A stretch of 64,000 bases of DNA from Chiua virens (lineage: Eukaryota; Basidiomycota; Agaricomycetes; Boletales; Boletaceae): assembly GCA_019787685.1 (NCBI GenBank), contig JAHNUO010000011.1:620001-684000 (forward strand), written 5' to 3'. Numbering within the stretch: the stretch's first letter is position 1; every line of letters starts with the position of its first letter. This document shows, piece after piece, positions 54,538 through 63,994 of the stretch. The notes below the pieces were generated by a model. It was given only the letters and a program-made list of their open reading frames with translations. It did no database searches and had not been told where the DNA came from. The translations under genes were made by a program, and so were the position numbers.

Positions 54538-55285
54538 ATGGAAACTCTACCTTCTCCTGCTAAGGAACGCATTCTTGAAAAGATGGTCCCACCAGAATTT
54601 ATAAAATATGCTAAGGTATTCGGAAGAACTGAATTAGAAAGAATTCCTGTACACAAACTGTGGAATCATGCAATAGATCTCAAAGACACATTCAAACCTA
54701 AGAAGGGTCGCCTTATTCCTCTCTCTGTCACCAAACAAGAGGAAGTGTTGGTGTTTATTGATGACCAATTAAAGAAAGGTTATGTACATCAGACCCTCTA
54801 AATCCAAACAGACATCCTCAGTATTCTTTGTCCCTAAAAAGAATGGCAAGAAACACATGGTTCAGGATTACCGTTACCTAAATGAACATACAAGAAAAAA
54901 CAATTATCCTCTTCCTCTTATCTCCCAACTCATGGATAAGCTAAAATCAGCTAAACTCTTTATGAAAATGGATTTATACAATAACATACACATCAAAGAA
55001 GGTGATGAATGGAAGGCAGCTTTCATCTGTCACTGTGGGTCATTTGAACCCATTGTCATGTACTTCAGCCTTTGCAACTCTCCTGCTACTTTCCAAACTA
55101 TGATGAACAAAATCTTTGCTGATATGAACGGCATTGTAGTTGTATACATCAATGACCCTATGATCTTCACTGACACCAATGATTATGAAACACATGACAA
55201 AATTGTACTTGAGGTCCTCAAATGCCTTGAAGAAAATGATTTATTTGTTGAACCTGAAAAATGTTATTTTCACATCTCAGAATGA
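54538..55285 (+). pseudogene. Reverse transcriptase of H
   Basis: Two overlapping frames: the lead-in ([32 protein letters not shown]) and, after a 1-base shift near 54785, [40 protein letters not shown] and [15 protein letters not shown]. Compared with the sister copy (63994-62723), H lacks three codons (Arg-Trp-Gly) after MKMDL. Its active site reads VYINDPMIF instead of VYIDDLMIF, so one catalytic Asp is lost. Inactive. Confidence 0.8.
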
Positions 55286-56001
55286 TCATGGGAACTGATG
55301 GAATTAAAATGGACAATGAAAAGACCACAGCAATAGCCAACTGGCCTATTCTATCCTTGGTCAAACACATTTGAAGCTTTCTCAGTCTCACCAACTTCTA
55401 TTGCAAGTTCATTAAAGACTATGGCAAAATTGCATGACCCCTACATGATCCAACTAAAAAGGATCAGAAATTTGACTGGACCTTTGCTTGTGATGAAGCA
55501 TTCCACATGCTTAAAACAGCATTTACAACAGCCCCTATCCTCACTTATCTGGATCAGAACTCAAAATATCACTTAGAATGCAATTCATCAAATCATGGCC
55601 TCCCTATTTCCATTATATCAGATCAAGGACCACAATTTGCTTCACAACTAATGAAAGACATATGTTCAGGGTTAAAAATTACACCCAAATTAAGCACTGC
55701 CCATCACCCTCAAACTGATGGACAATCAGAGCGAATGAATTGTGAAGTACAACAATATTTTCACATGTTCTGTGCAGAAAAGGACACTACTTGGTCCAAC
55801 TGGCTCCCCTTAGCCCAGTTCTCATACAACAGCAAGAAAAACACAACAACTAAACACTCCCCTTTCGAAATCACATGTCCTATGTCCCCAGGATGGGAAT
55901 TATGTCTCGTAATGTGAAAAACCTGGCTGCTCAGAACTTCATCACAGATTTCTCCAATATTCTAGAGCAAACTAAGTCTAATATAGACAAAGCTGTGGAA
56001 T
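55286..56001 (+). pseudogene. RNase H remnant fused to integrase of H
   Basis: RT connection pieces in changing frames, then SKYHLECNSSNHGLPISIIS. The RNase H start (LEC-S) runs straight into the integrase core (HGLPxSIISDxGPQF), skipping most of RNase H and the integrase zinc finger. The core continues with GQSERMNCEVQQYFHMF (Glu). It is interrupted at 56001 by a solo LTR. Confidence 0.75.
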
Positions 56002-56556
56002 TGTCATATACCGCTCCGTTCTCTGTTCCTCCAGATATAACTCTGGTTCTCTTAGATGATAACTCCAGGTCGATCTCCCTCAGGACACAACTCCGCGACC
56101 CCGGACCTCTGTTACGTATATATATTTCCTCTTTTATTTTAGTACATAACCTGTGTCTCGCTTACAAGCACAGCTCCGGCTTTCTCAGTACCCGACTTAC
56201 CTCCGGCTATGTAGTTTCCCGATCTTCTGTCTTACTCAGTTCTTACCAACTCCATTACTAATCTCCATTCCACTCCGAGTATATAAACTGTAGTACCCTG
56301 ACTGTGTACCCTTAGTCTGAATATTAGTTTATTTGTATGACTCACTCCAAACACTCCGTAAGACCTTGACAGTCTTTACTCCGCTCGACTCCACTTTATG
56401 TGTTGAGTCATATATCTACCTCCGTTCTCCATATGTCCAAAATATAGGGACAGACTGTGACAAGGGCGCACCACATACGGTGAAGCCAAGTCCCGTCTGA
56501 CGCTACAACTCCAGAGATCCAGAGTTGACTACCACTGAGTTGCACGGTCTCTAACA
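56002..56556 (+). repeat. Solo LTR, divergent B family
   Basis: 555 bp, TGTCATATACCGC...ACGGTCTCTAACA, flanked by GGAAT (55997-56001 and 56557-56561). It shares the TATATAAACTGTAGTACC block and several others with the B1/B2 LTRs but is clearly a different subfamily. Confidence 0.92.
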
Positions 56557-56561
56557 GGAAT

Positions 56562-57166
56562 GCATGAAAGAACAAGCAGATAAATTGAGATCAGAACCCC
56601 CTTCTTATGCAATTGACGGTAAAGTCTAGTTCTCAACTGCTAATCTAAAAACAAAACAGCATCCCAAATTCACAGACAAGTGGATTGGACCCTATGACAT
56701 AATTTCAATGCACAGTCCAAATGCTCTAAAGCTTTGACTTCCCCACACTATGTGCATTCATCCAGTTGTAAACATTTCTTAGGTCAAACCTTACAAAGAA
56801 CATCTTCCAAATCAACTGGTTTACAAACCACACCTTATTATCATCAGAGATGACCAAGAAGAATACAAAGCAAAATATATCATTGACTCATGCATGAAGG
56901 GTTGCTGCTTGGAATACCTCATCCACTAGAAAGGTTACAAAGAAAATGAAAGAACATGGGAACCATTAAAGAACCTCATGAATGCTCAGGAACTCATCAG
57001 TGACTTCCAAGAAGCACATCCTGGAGCTTCACACTGTCTAAAAGTCACCTTTATGGAAGTCAACTCTATGTTCCAAAACTATGAAAATTACACCAAATCC
57101 ACGGATGAGGATAGTCTCCATCATCTCAATTATGAAATAACAGATCATCTGGAGTCTGATCATTAG
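56562..57166 (+). pseudogene. Integrase C-terminus and chromodomain of H
   Basis: Resumes SEPPSYAIDGKVWFSTANLK and FTDKWIGPYDIISMHSPNAL, then, with stops, EYKAKYIIDSCMKGCCLEYL, IH-stop-KGYKENERTWEPLK (chromodomain), ending near 57166. The polypurine tract and 3' LTR follow. Confidence 0.8.
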
Positions 57167-57177
57167 ACAGGGGGTAG

Positions 57178-57615
57178 TGTTATGATTTCAACGTTCTATC
57201 CCTCTACGGATTACACTTTCAATCTTTTCTAAAGTCTAATGCCTCATGTCAAGACTATCCACAGGATCATATCCTATTGGCTGCCACATGAACACAGTAT
57301 TCTCCCACAGCCATGCTTCTTATGACTTGATTCCTACATGTGTACTCACATGTTACTCATCATGACTTATAACCCACCAGATATCTGTAAAAGGCCATGT
57401 TCCTTATCTATGACTCATTTCTTATCATCCAATAGCATCATAGCATAGTTTATACTCAGGTTAGAACTTCGACATCCATGTAGTATATAAACCCCATGAA
57501 TTGACGCCAGAGAACTCTAACAAAGTTCTCTTGTAGTTTTTGCCTCTTTGATTGAACCCCCTCTCACAACTACTTTCTACTACAACTAGTTCAGTTTTTG
57601 TTCTAGGTTGTTTCA
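57178..57615 (+). repeat. 3' LTR of element H
   Basis: 438 bp, TGTTATGATTTCAACGTTC...GGTTGTTTCA. Next to it lies ATAGC (57616-57620), the partner of 3408-3412. Confidence 0.92.
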
Positions 57616-57620
57616 ATAGC

Positions 57621-57948
57621 TAAGTGCATGCTGGAAGGGATTGTCCAGCCTGGACCTAGCTGGCTAACTATGGATACTCTACAACACTTGATAGTAGTGT
57701 CCAGCAAAAAATGGTTTGCTGATGAGTCATGTAATTCAGCTTCTTTCCTTTATACCACATGGCACCCCCACTAGGACCCCAAAAATGTTTGGTAAGGAAA
57801 GCACAAAATAGCCTCAAGAGCCCAGCAATCTTGCAAAACCCATCCAAAAAATCCTCTTATCTTCATCTTATTGTCTTTCTTTTACTCTAATAACTTTCCA
57901 ACTACTTAATATTCACCCACCTTCTGAAAATAGACCACCCATGTTCAT
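57621..57948. other. Sequence between H and the LINE ORF1
   Basis: No open frame or repeat terminus recognised. It is either the LINE 5' untranslated region or host sequence. Its left edge was contiguous with base 3412 before H inserted. Confidence 0.5.
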
Positions 57949-59948
57949 ATGACCAGCTCAAGGGATCACATGCCCTCCAGCAAATCACCCCCAGCCCTCA
58001 CCCATATCAAACCCACTAGACCTGGAACAGGCCAGAGATTCTTCATATTTAGCAACAAGCTGAGTGTTTTGAAGTCCAGTCTAGGACTGCTTAAAAGACT
58101 GGCAACTGGACCAGACCAGACTGGTAGGCAACTGGACTGCAGTTGTGGTTGCATCCAGTTGCTGACCAGTACAGTTGCCTTGATTTTGAAAAAATAAAAG
58201 ACCAGTCACAACCAGTCCTTTAGTGGACCTGTCTTTAGCTCCTATCCATGGGTACTTCTCACAATATCTTCAGAATTTTAGGTATTTTATTTGAATTTCT
58301 ACAACAAAAACTGAGTTGAGACCCCCTCTGGCTGACATGCCACCTGGAAATGGCCATATCTTTTGATCCAAAGGTCAGTAGGTAGCCAGGGCCCAGGTGG
58401 CCATAGTAGATTTTATTTCACCATGACTAATCATGGTTTCCACAGGATAGGGGTCAAAAGAGTAGTTTCGCACAAAACTGGTCAGAACTGGTTGCAACCA
58501 ATCAAAAGACCATTTTGGACTGGTTTTTTCAGTCCAGTTGTGGTTGCAAGGGCCCAGGACCTTTCTAGGACTGGTCTTGGTCGAGTTGCCTTATTTGGAC
58601 CATGAAAAACTAGACTGAACTGGACTTTAAAACACTAAACAAGCCCAAGGACGAAATACTCCTAGTCTACAAAAAGGAATATACCCTGAAATCCCAGATG
58701 GCACCACTATGCATTCTGGAAGAGCACAGCCTGTCTCTCAAGGAAAATTCCAAACACATGCCCATCCTCATTACTGCACTACTAGAATTTGCTTTTAATG
58801 CCCCCAGCACCTTAGCCCTCCACAAGGAGATACTAGGCATGTTATTCACCATCATGGAAGGAGGGTGTGAACCACACCCCTGGGTGCTGATATCCCAAAC
58901 ACTCTTTCTGGACAAGCAGATAGAAAAGCTAGATAAGGTCAATGAGCACTGTGAACAGCCAATAAAAAAGCTATCCCAACTTGTAGAGGACACCAAAGTA
59001 TCCATCAACTCATCCATTGATGAGCTCAAAAAACACACTGATCAGGTGGAAATCACTTTACACTCTATCCCACACCTCCCAACCTCAGTCCACCAACCTG
59101 CTCTGCCACAATCATATGCTGCCACTGCCAAGATTGGACTCAACAGACATCATGAGGAACTAGCTGCCAAAAGTGAAGCAAAACTCCAACAGGTTGCCCT
59201 CAAATGTGATGACAACAATCTATCCAACCTTTCCCCAAAGGAACTCATCACCAAAGCCAACCTGGCACTCAAACACCTCTTTGATAAGGATGGGTACAAG
59301 AACACAATGCAATGCCTTAGCACCTGTTCTGCAAGGGAAAATATCCTGATCCTAGAAATGGACAGCAGGGATAGCATGGAGTGGTTAAAGGAAAAAGCCA
59401 ACAAGGCAAGCTTTGTCACCTACTTTGGAGCTGACTTCATATTTCTAGACACATTATACTGAACAATTGCAGAGTTTGTTCCAGTCTCCCTAGATGTGGA
59501 TGTACCATTGGCGATCTCTTGCATTGAGCACAGCTCTAGTTTGGCCCAAGGATCCATCCAAAAGATTATGTGGGTCAAGCAACCAAACCTCCAGAGAAAA
59601 GACCAAAAGGTAGCCCACATTATCATATCCTTCCTCTCCATGAAGGCAGTAAACAAGGTCATCAGATATGGTATGAACATAGAGGGGAAAAAGGTCACAG
59701 CCCACAGAACCCACCCAGAATCCACCTGCTGCTATAAATTCCAAAAACCAGGTAATCACTTTGCCAGCAACTGCCCGTTGATCAACAAAACATGTGGCAT
59801 GTGTGGAGAGCATGAACACACCACAAAGGACTGCAAGACCAACAAACCTGAACACTGTTTCTGCACCAATTGCAACAAGAAGGGCCACACTTCATGGGAT
59901 CACAACTGTGAATCCTTTTCCATAGCAAGAGAAAAGCTAGCCAGATGA
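57949..59948 (+). pseudogene. LINE ORF1 (Gag-like, three CCHC knuckles), split by a MITE
   Basis: Starts with ATG at 57949 and runs RFFIFSNK to the MITE. It resumes at 58646 (PKDEILLVYKKEYTLKSQ) in frame. A coiled-coil-like region (IEKLDKVNEHCEQPIKKLSQ) is followed by QSYAATAK, LSPKELITKANLALKHLF and FGADFIFLDTLY. A TGA at 59460-59462 follows (expected Arg), then FVPVSLDVDVPLAI and SSSLAQGSIQKIMWVKQP. Knuckles are CYKFQKPGNHFASNC (first Cys pair damaged), CGMCGEHEHTTKDC and CTNCNKKGHTSWDHNC. The arrangement is typical of ORF1 of Tad/I-type agaricomycete LINEs, an RNA-binding chaperone. Confidence 0.8.
58062..58637. mobile_element. hAT-type MITE (family K), complete
   Basis: 576 bp. The left end is GAGTGTTTTGAAGTCCAG; the right end, reverse-complemented, is TAGTGTTTTAAAGTCCAG. 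Flanks are AACAAGCT (58054-58061) and AACAAGCC (58638-58645), an 8-bp duplication with one transition. The interior is dense in CCAGT/ACTGG. It is inserted in LINE ORF1. Confidence 0.9.
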
Positions 59949-60419
59949 AACAAGAAGATAGACCTCAAGTTTTTCCTTACCCCAGACAACCCACTTACAT
60001 GGATCCCCAGCCTTGCTCTCACACCCCTCCTCCCCAACAACTCCAATCTCCCTGGAACAGGAACCCCACTCAGAAAAAACCATCTGAATGAGAGAAACTA
60101 AACATTGTTGACTCCAATTGATCACCGCAACCACAAATGCCACCAACCCCCCCCTCTTGTGCCCCCCCTGGCTGCCCAAACCCCCTCCCAATCGCCAAAA
60201 CCAAAACCCCCTTTCCCTGCTACCTTCCCAGGAAAGCAAGGAAACCTAGATGGATTTGTTGTAAAACACCCTGCCACCCCCCATTTCCCACCACCCTCCT
60301 CCCCCTCAGCAGAACCAAAGGATGACATCTCCAATTTCCACACCCTCACATAGCTAACATCAAAGACATCCTCACTTTTGACCCATGAATGAAAACACTC
60401 ACACCCCCTAACCGTCAGA
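59949..60419 (+). other. LINE inter-ORF region
   Basis: Pro/Pro-Lys-rich reading (SPQPQMPPTPPSCAPP and similar) with stops between ORF1 knuckles and the ORF2 start. In this LINE class it would encode the linker or the ORF2 5' region. Confidence 0.5.
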
Positions 60420-60533
60420 GAATAGAAACCTCCATATCTGGCAACAGAATATGAACAAAGTGGCTCAGCAACATTTCCTCCATAACCTTTATTCCCATGA
60501 CTACAACATGGCAACCATTCAGGAACCAGTAAT
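60420..60533 (+). pseudogene. LINE ORF2, start of endonuclease, truncated
   Basis: Reads NRNLHIWQQNMNKVAQQHFL then YNMATIQEP, the beginning of an APE-type endonuclease (IWQxNxNKS...xxxQEP, the Glu in QEP being a metal ligand). It is cut at 60534 by an LTR. The RT and RNase H of the LINE are beyond the gypsy copy, outside the window. Confidence 0.8.
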
Positions 60534-60977
60534 TGAAACAACCTAGAACAAAGATTGAACTAGATGTGTAGTAAAAGATGTGAGAGGATATAAAAGTCCA
60601 ATCAAAGAGGCGAAAACTCCAAGAGAACTTTGTTAGAGTCCTCTGGCTTCAATTCATGGGTTTATATACTACATGGATGTCGGAGTTCTAATCTAAGTAT
60701 GAACTACGTACATAGATAAGACAGAGAGACATGATTGGATGATAAGGTGTGAATCATATGAGTCATAGATAAGACACATAGCCTTGCACAGGTATCTGGT
60801 GGGTATGAGTCATGATGAGTCGGAAATGAAAGATAAGAGAATGAGTCATGTTTGATGCTGTGTTTATGTGGCAGCCAATAGGATATGGTCCTGTGGATAG
60901 CCATGACATGATGCATAAATGTTTAGAAAAGATTGAAAGTATAATCCATAGAAGGGTGAAATGTTGAGATCGTAACA
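60534..60977 (-). repeat. 3' LTR of the second H-family element
   Basis: 444 bp, on minus TGTTACGATCTCAAC...GGTTGTTTCA, with TATATAAACCCATG near 60660. Closely related to 57178-57615 and to the solo LTR at 4066-4496. Confidence 0.9.
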
Positions 60978-60989
60978 CTATCCCCTGTC

Positions 60990-61400
60990 TGATGATCAGA
61001 CTCCAGATGATCTATAATTTCATAATTGAGACAATGGAGACTATCCTCATCTGTGGATTGAGTTTGATTCTCATAATTTCAGAACATGGAATTGAATTCT
61101 GTATGGGTCACTTTAAGATGTCGTAGGCTTCAGGATGTGCTTCGTGGAAGTCACTGATGAGTTCCTGAGCATTGGTAAGATGTTTTAATGGTTCCCATGT
61201 ATGTTCATCTTCTTTGTAACCTTTCCAGTGGATGAGATATTCCAAGCGGCGACCCTTCATTGTGAGTCAACAATGTATTCTGCCTCATATTCTTCTTCTC
61301 AGTCATCTCCAATAACAATAGGGTGCAGTTTATAGACTGGCTGATCAGGAAGATGTTCTTTATATGGTTTGACCTGAGAAATATTCACAACTGGATGGAT
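60990..61400 (-). pseudogene. Chromodomain region of the second H-family element
   Basis: On minus: EYEAEYIVDS, a frame change, then LEYLIHWKGYKEDEHTWEPL and NAQELISDFHEAHPEA across frames. It follows PHALKLQHPCTM of the integrase. It would tether the integration complex to modified histones. Confidence 0.65.
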
Positions 61401-62653
61401 TCACATAGTGCATGGGTGTTGAAGCTTAAGAGCATTTGGACTGTGCATAGAGATTATATCATATGGACCAATCCACTTGTCTGTGAATTTGGGATGTTGT
61501 TTTATTTTTAGATTAGTGGTTGAGAGCCAGACTTTATCACCGATAGCGTAAGAGGGTGGTTCTGATCTGGATTTATCCACTTGATGTTTCATATGTTCTA
61601 TGGCTTTGTCTATATTAGACTTGGTTTGTTCTAGAACATCGGTGAAATCCATAATGAAGTTCTGAGCTGCTGGGTTTTTCATATCATGAGGCATAATTCC
61701 CATCCTAGGAATGTAAGAACGTGTGATTTTGAAAGGGAAGTGCTTCGTTGTAGTGTTCTTTTTGCTGTTATATGAGAATTGGGCTAATGGGAGCCAATCG
61801 GACCATGTTGTGTCCTTCACTGTGCAGAACATTTGAAGATATTGTTGTACTTCCTGATTCATTTGTTCTGATTGTCCATCCATTTGAGGATAATGAGTGG
61901 TACTTAGTTTGGGTGTGATTTTTAACCCTGAACATATGTCTTTCATAAGTTGAGAAGCGAATTGTGGTCCTCTATCTGATATAATGGAGGTAGGAAGACC
62001 ATGATGTTTCCATATATGGGATAGGTATAGTTTAGCAAGATCCATAGATGTACATGTTTTGTGGCATGGGATGAATTTGACTTCTTTGGAGAAGCAATCC
62101 ACTCTGTGAGAATAGAATCATAGGAGTGCGAAGGTGGGAGATCTGTAATGAAATCTGCTGAGATATCTTCCCATGGTGCATTAGGGGTTTCTAGGGGTTG
62201 CAGGAGCCCTGCTGTTTTTTGGTTTGATCCCTTGAACCGGGAACATCTTTTGCAATGAGATACATATGTTTTTACGTGTTCCTTCATTTGAGGCCATATG
62301 TAATGTCGTGATAGAAGTTCGAGAGTTTTGTCATAACCGGGATGTCTGGCTTCTGGTGTGTCATGAAATGTCATAATGGCTTTGGTTCTTAAATTATCTG
62401 GAATGAAGATCTTACCCCCCTTTCTAAGGAAGGCGTCCTCAACTGAGTAACCGATGGAAGTGAGATGTTTCATGGCATTTGGTGATAATTTCATAGTTTT
62501 GTGTTGAATGGATGAGAGGAATTCGTCTCCGTTGTATAGGAGAGTGATGGCTAATCTGATTTGTTTGGGGTCCATGAGTAATATTCCCTTGTTATCATCT
62601 TCAGTACTGATCATGTGGTCCTCTCTCCTGCTTAAAGCATCAGCTTTTCCCAT
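61401..62653 (-). pseudogene. Integrase of the second H-family element, one frameshift
   Basis: Two frames overlap at 61943-62102. The first has GKADALSRREDH, the zinc finger (H...HPGYDKTLELLSRHYIW...CKRC) and ISADFITDLP (first Asp). The second has ISDRGPQFASQLMKDI (second Asp), GQSEQMNQEVQQYLQMF (Glu) and IGDKVWLSTTNLK / KWIGPYDIISMHS. A small indel near 62100 shifts the frame after YDSIL. Catalytic residues are present. Confidence 0.82.
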
Positions 62654-62722
62654 AGTAGCACCTGCTTTGTGGTGCCAAGTGAAAGTGAATCAAGATAGGT
62701 ATTGTGCCCATCTTGCTTGTCT

Positions 62723-63472
62723 TCAATTCAAGTCTTGGTGTGTCATCAACCATGTGAGGTTTTGGTGATCGTTCCATATTTCAAATTCATGTTTTGTGCC
62801 TTCTAAATAATGATGCCATAATTCCAGTGAACGGATAACTAATAGCATTTCTTTGTCAGCAATTGGGTAATTCCGTTCTTCTGGGGTCATAGAGTGGCTG
62901 TTATAAGCAACAGGGTGCCAAGCACCATCTTTCTTGAGAGATAAGACTGCTCCTGTGGCAAAATCCAATGAATCACATTCCAAGCAATATTTGGCATTCT
63001 GATCTGGATAAGCGAGGATGGGTGCTGTCATCAAAGCTTTCTTTAGCATATGAAAGGCTTCGTCACAAGTGAAAGTCCATTCGAATTTCTGATCTTTCTT
63101 AGTTAAATCATGTAATGGTCGTGTGATTTTGCCATAATCTTTAATGAATCTGCGATAGAAGTTGGCTAGACCGAGGAAGGAGTGAACATGTTTGACTGAG
63201 GATGGAACAGGCCATTTGGCTACTGCTTCTGTTTTCTCGTCATCCATTCTAATTCCATTAGTTCCCATGATCATTCCGAGGAAATCTACTTCTTTGATAC
63301 GGAAATGACATTTTTCTGGTTTTATGAATAAATCGTTTTCTTCAAGGCGTTTGAGAACCTCGAGAACGATCTTGTCATGTGTTTCATAATCGTCGGTATT
63401 GGTGAATATCATGAGGTCATCGATGTAGACAACCACAACACCGTTCATATCAGTAAAGATTTCGTTCATCAT
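62723..63472 (-). CDS. RT palm-to-connection and RNase H of the second H-family element
   Basis: 249 open codons: NEIFTDMNGVVVVYIDDLMI (intact YIDD), KPEKCHFRIKEVDFLGMIM, SSVKHVHSFLGLANFYRRFI, then RNase H with CLECDSLDFATGAVLSL (Asp), YPIADKEMLLVIRSLELW (Glu) and FEIWNDHQNLTWL (Asp). It ends at a TGA where RRQARWAQ is expected. Confidence 0.85.
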   Translation of the reverse strand: MMNEIFTDMNGVVVVYIDDLMIFTNTDDYETHDKIVLEVLKRLEENDLFIKPEKCHFRIKEVDFLGMIMGTNGIRMDDEKTEAVAKWPVPSSVKHVHSFLGLANFYRRFIKDYGKITRPLHDLTKKDQKFEWTFTCDEAFHMLKKALMTAPILAYPDQNAKYCLECDSLDFATGAVLSLKKDGAWHPVAYNSHSMTPEERNYPIADKEMLLVIRSLELWHHYLEGTKHEFEIWNDHQNLTWLMTHQDLN

Positions 63473-63475
63473 AGT

Positions 63476-63994
63476 CTAGAAAGTAGCAGGAGAGTTGCAT
63501 AATCTGAAGTACGTGATGATAGGTTCAAATGACCCACGGTGGCAGACAAAGGCTGCTTTCCATTCATCACCTTCTTTGATTCTTACGTTATTGTATCCCC
63601 ATCGTAAGTCCATTTTCATAAAGAGTTTAGCCGATTTCAGCTTATCCACGAGTTGGGAGATAAGGGGGAGAGGATAGTTATTTTTGCATGTATGTTCATT
63701 TAGGTATTGGTAATCTTGAACCATACGCTTCTTTCCATCCTTTTTAGGGATGAAGAATACTGGGGATGTTTTTTTGGACTTAGAGGGTCTGATGTAACCT
63801 TTCTTTAATTGGTCATCAATAAACACTGACATTTCCTCTTGTTTGGTGACAGAGAGGGGAATGAGGTGACCCTTCTTGGGTATGAACATTTCTTTAAGAT
63901 CTATTGCGTGATCCCATGGTTTGCGTATCGGAATTTGTTCTGATTTGGCTTTTCCAAAGACTTTAGCATATTTCATATATTCTCGTGGGACCAT
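63476..63994 (-). CDS. Reverse transcriptase N-terminal half of the second H-family element
   Basis: 172 open codons: [80 protein letters not shown] and [10 protein letters not shown], then TAG (expected CAG, Gln) before TMMNEIF. Only this stop separates it from the active-site frame. The element continues past the window end. Confidence 0.85.
   Translation of the reverse strand: MVPREYMKYAKVFGKAKSEQIPIRKPWDHAIDLKEMFIPKKGHLIPLSVTKQEEMSVFIDDQLKKGYIRPSKSKKTSPVFFIPKKDGKKRMVQDYQYLNEHTCKNNYPLPLISQLVDKLKSAKLFMKMDLRWGYNNVRIKEGDEWKAAFVCHRGSFEPIITYFRLCNSPATF

Larger units (their letters stand above)
3408..57620 (+). mobile_element. Outermost Ty3/gypsy element H, 54 kb because of nested insertions
   Basis: The 5' LTR (3413-3850) and 3' LTR (57178-57615) belong to one family: TGTTATGATTTCAAC at the start, GGTTGTTTCA at the end. 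ATAGC lies immediately outside both (3408-3412 and 57616-57620), a perfect 5-bp target-site duplication. The internal parts in order on the plus strand are a leader (3851-4065, 4502-4609), Gag (17174-17728 plus 49293-49547), protease (about 54110-54500), reverse transcriptase (54538-55285), an RNase H remnant, integrase and chromodomain (55590-57166), and a polypurine tract (AGACAGGGGGTAG) just before the 3' LTR. The element is dead: it has stops, deletions and five or more insertions. Most LTR differences seen by eye are transitions. The N-terminal half of Gag is missing at the B1 junction. Confidence 0.9.

Noticed and set aside
60105..60325. Proline-rich plus-strand frame as a separate gene
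   Set aside because: It lies between ORF1 and ORF2 of the LINE, overlaps equally open minus-strand frames and is driven by C-rich sequence. It is treated as part of the LINE inter-ORF region.
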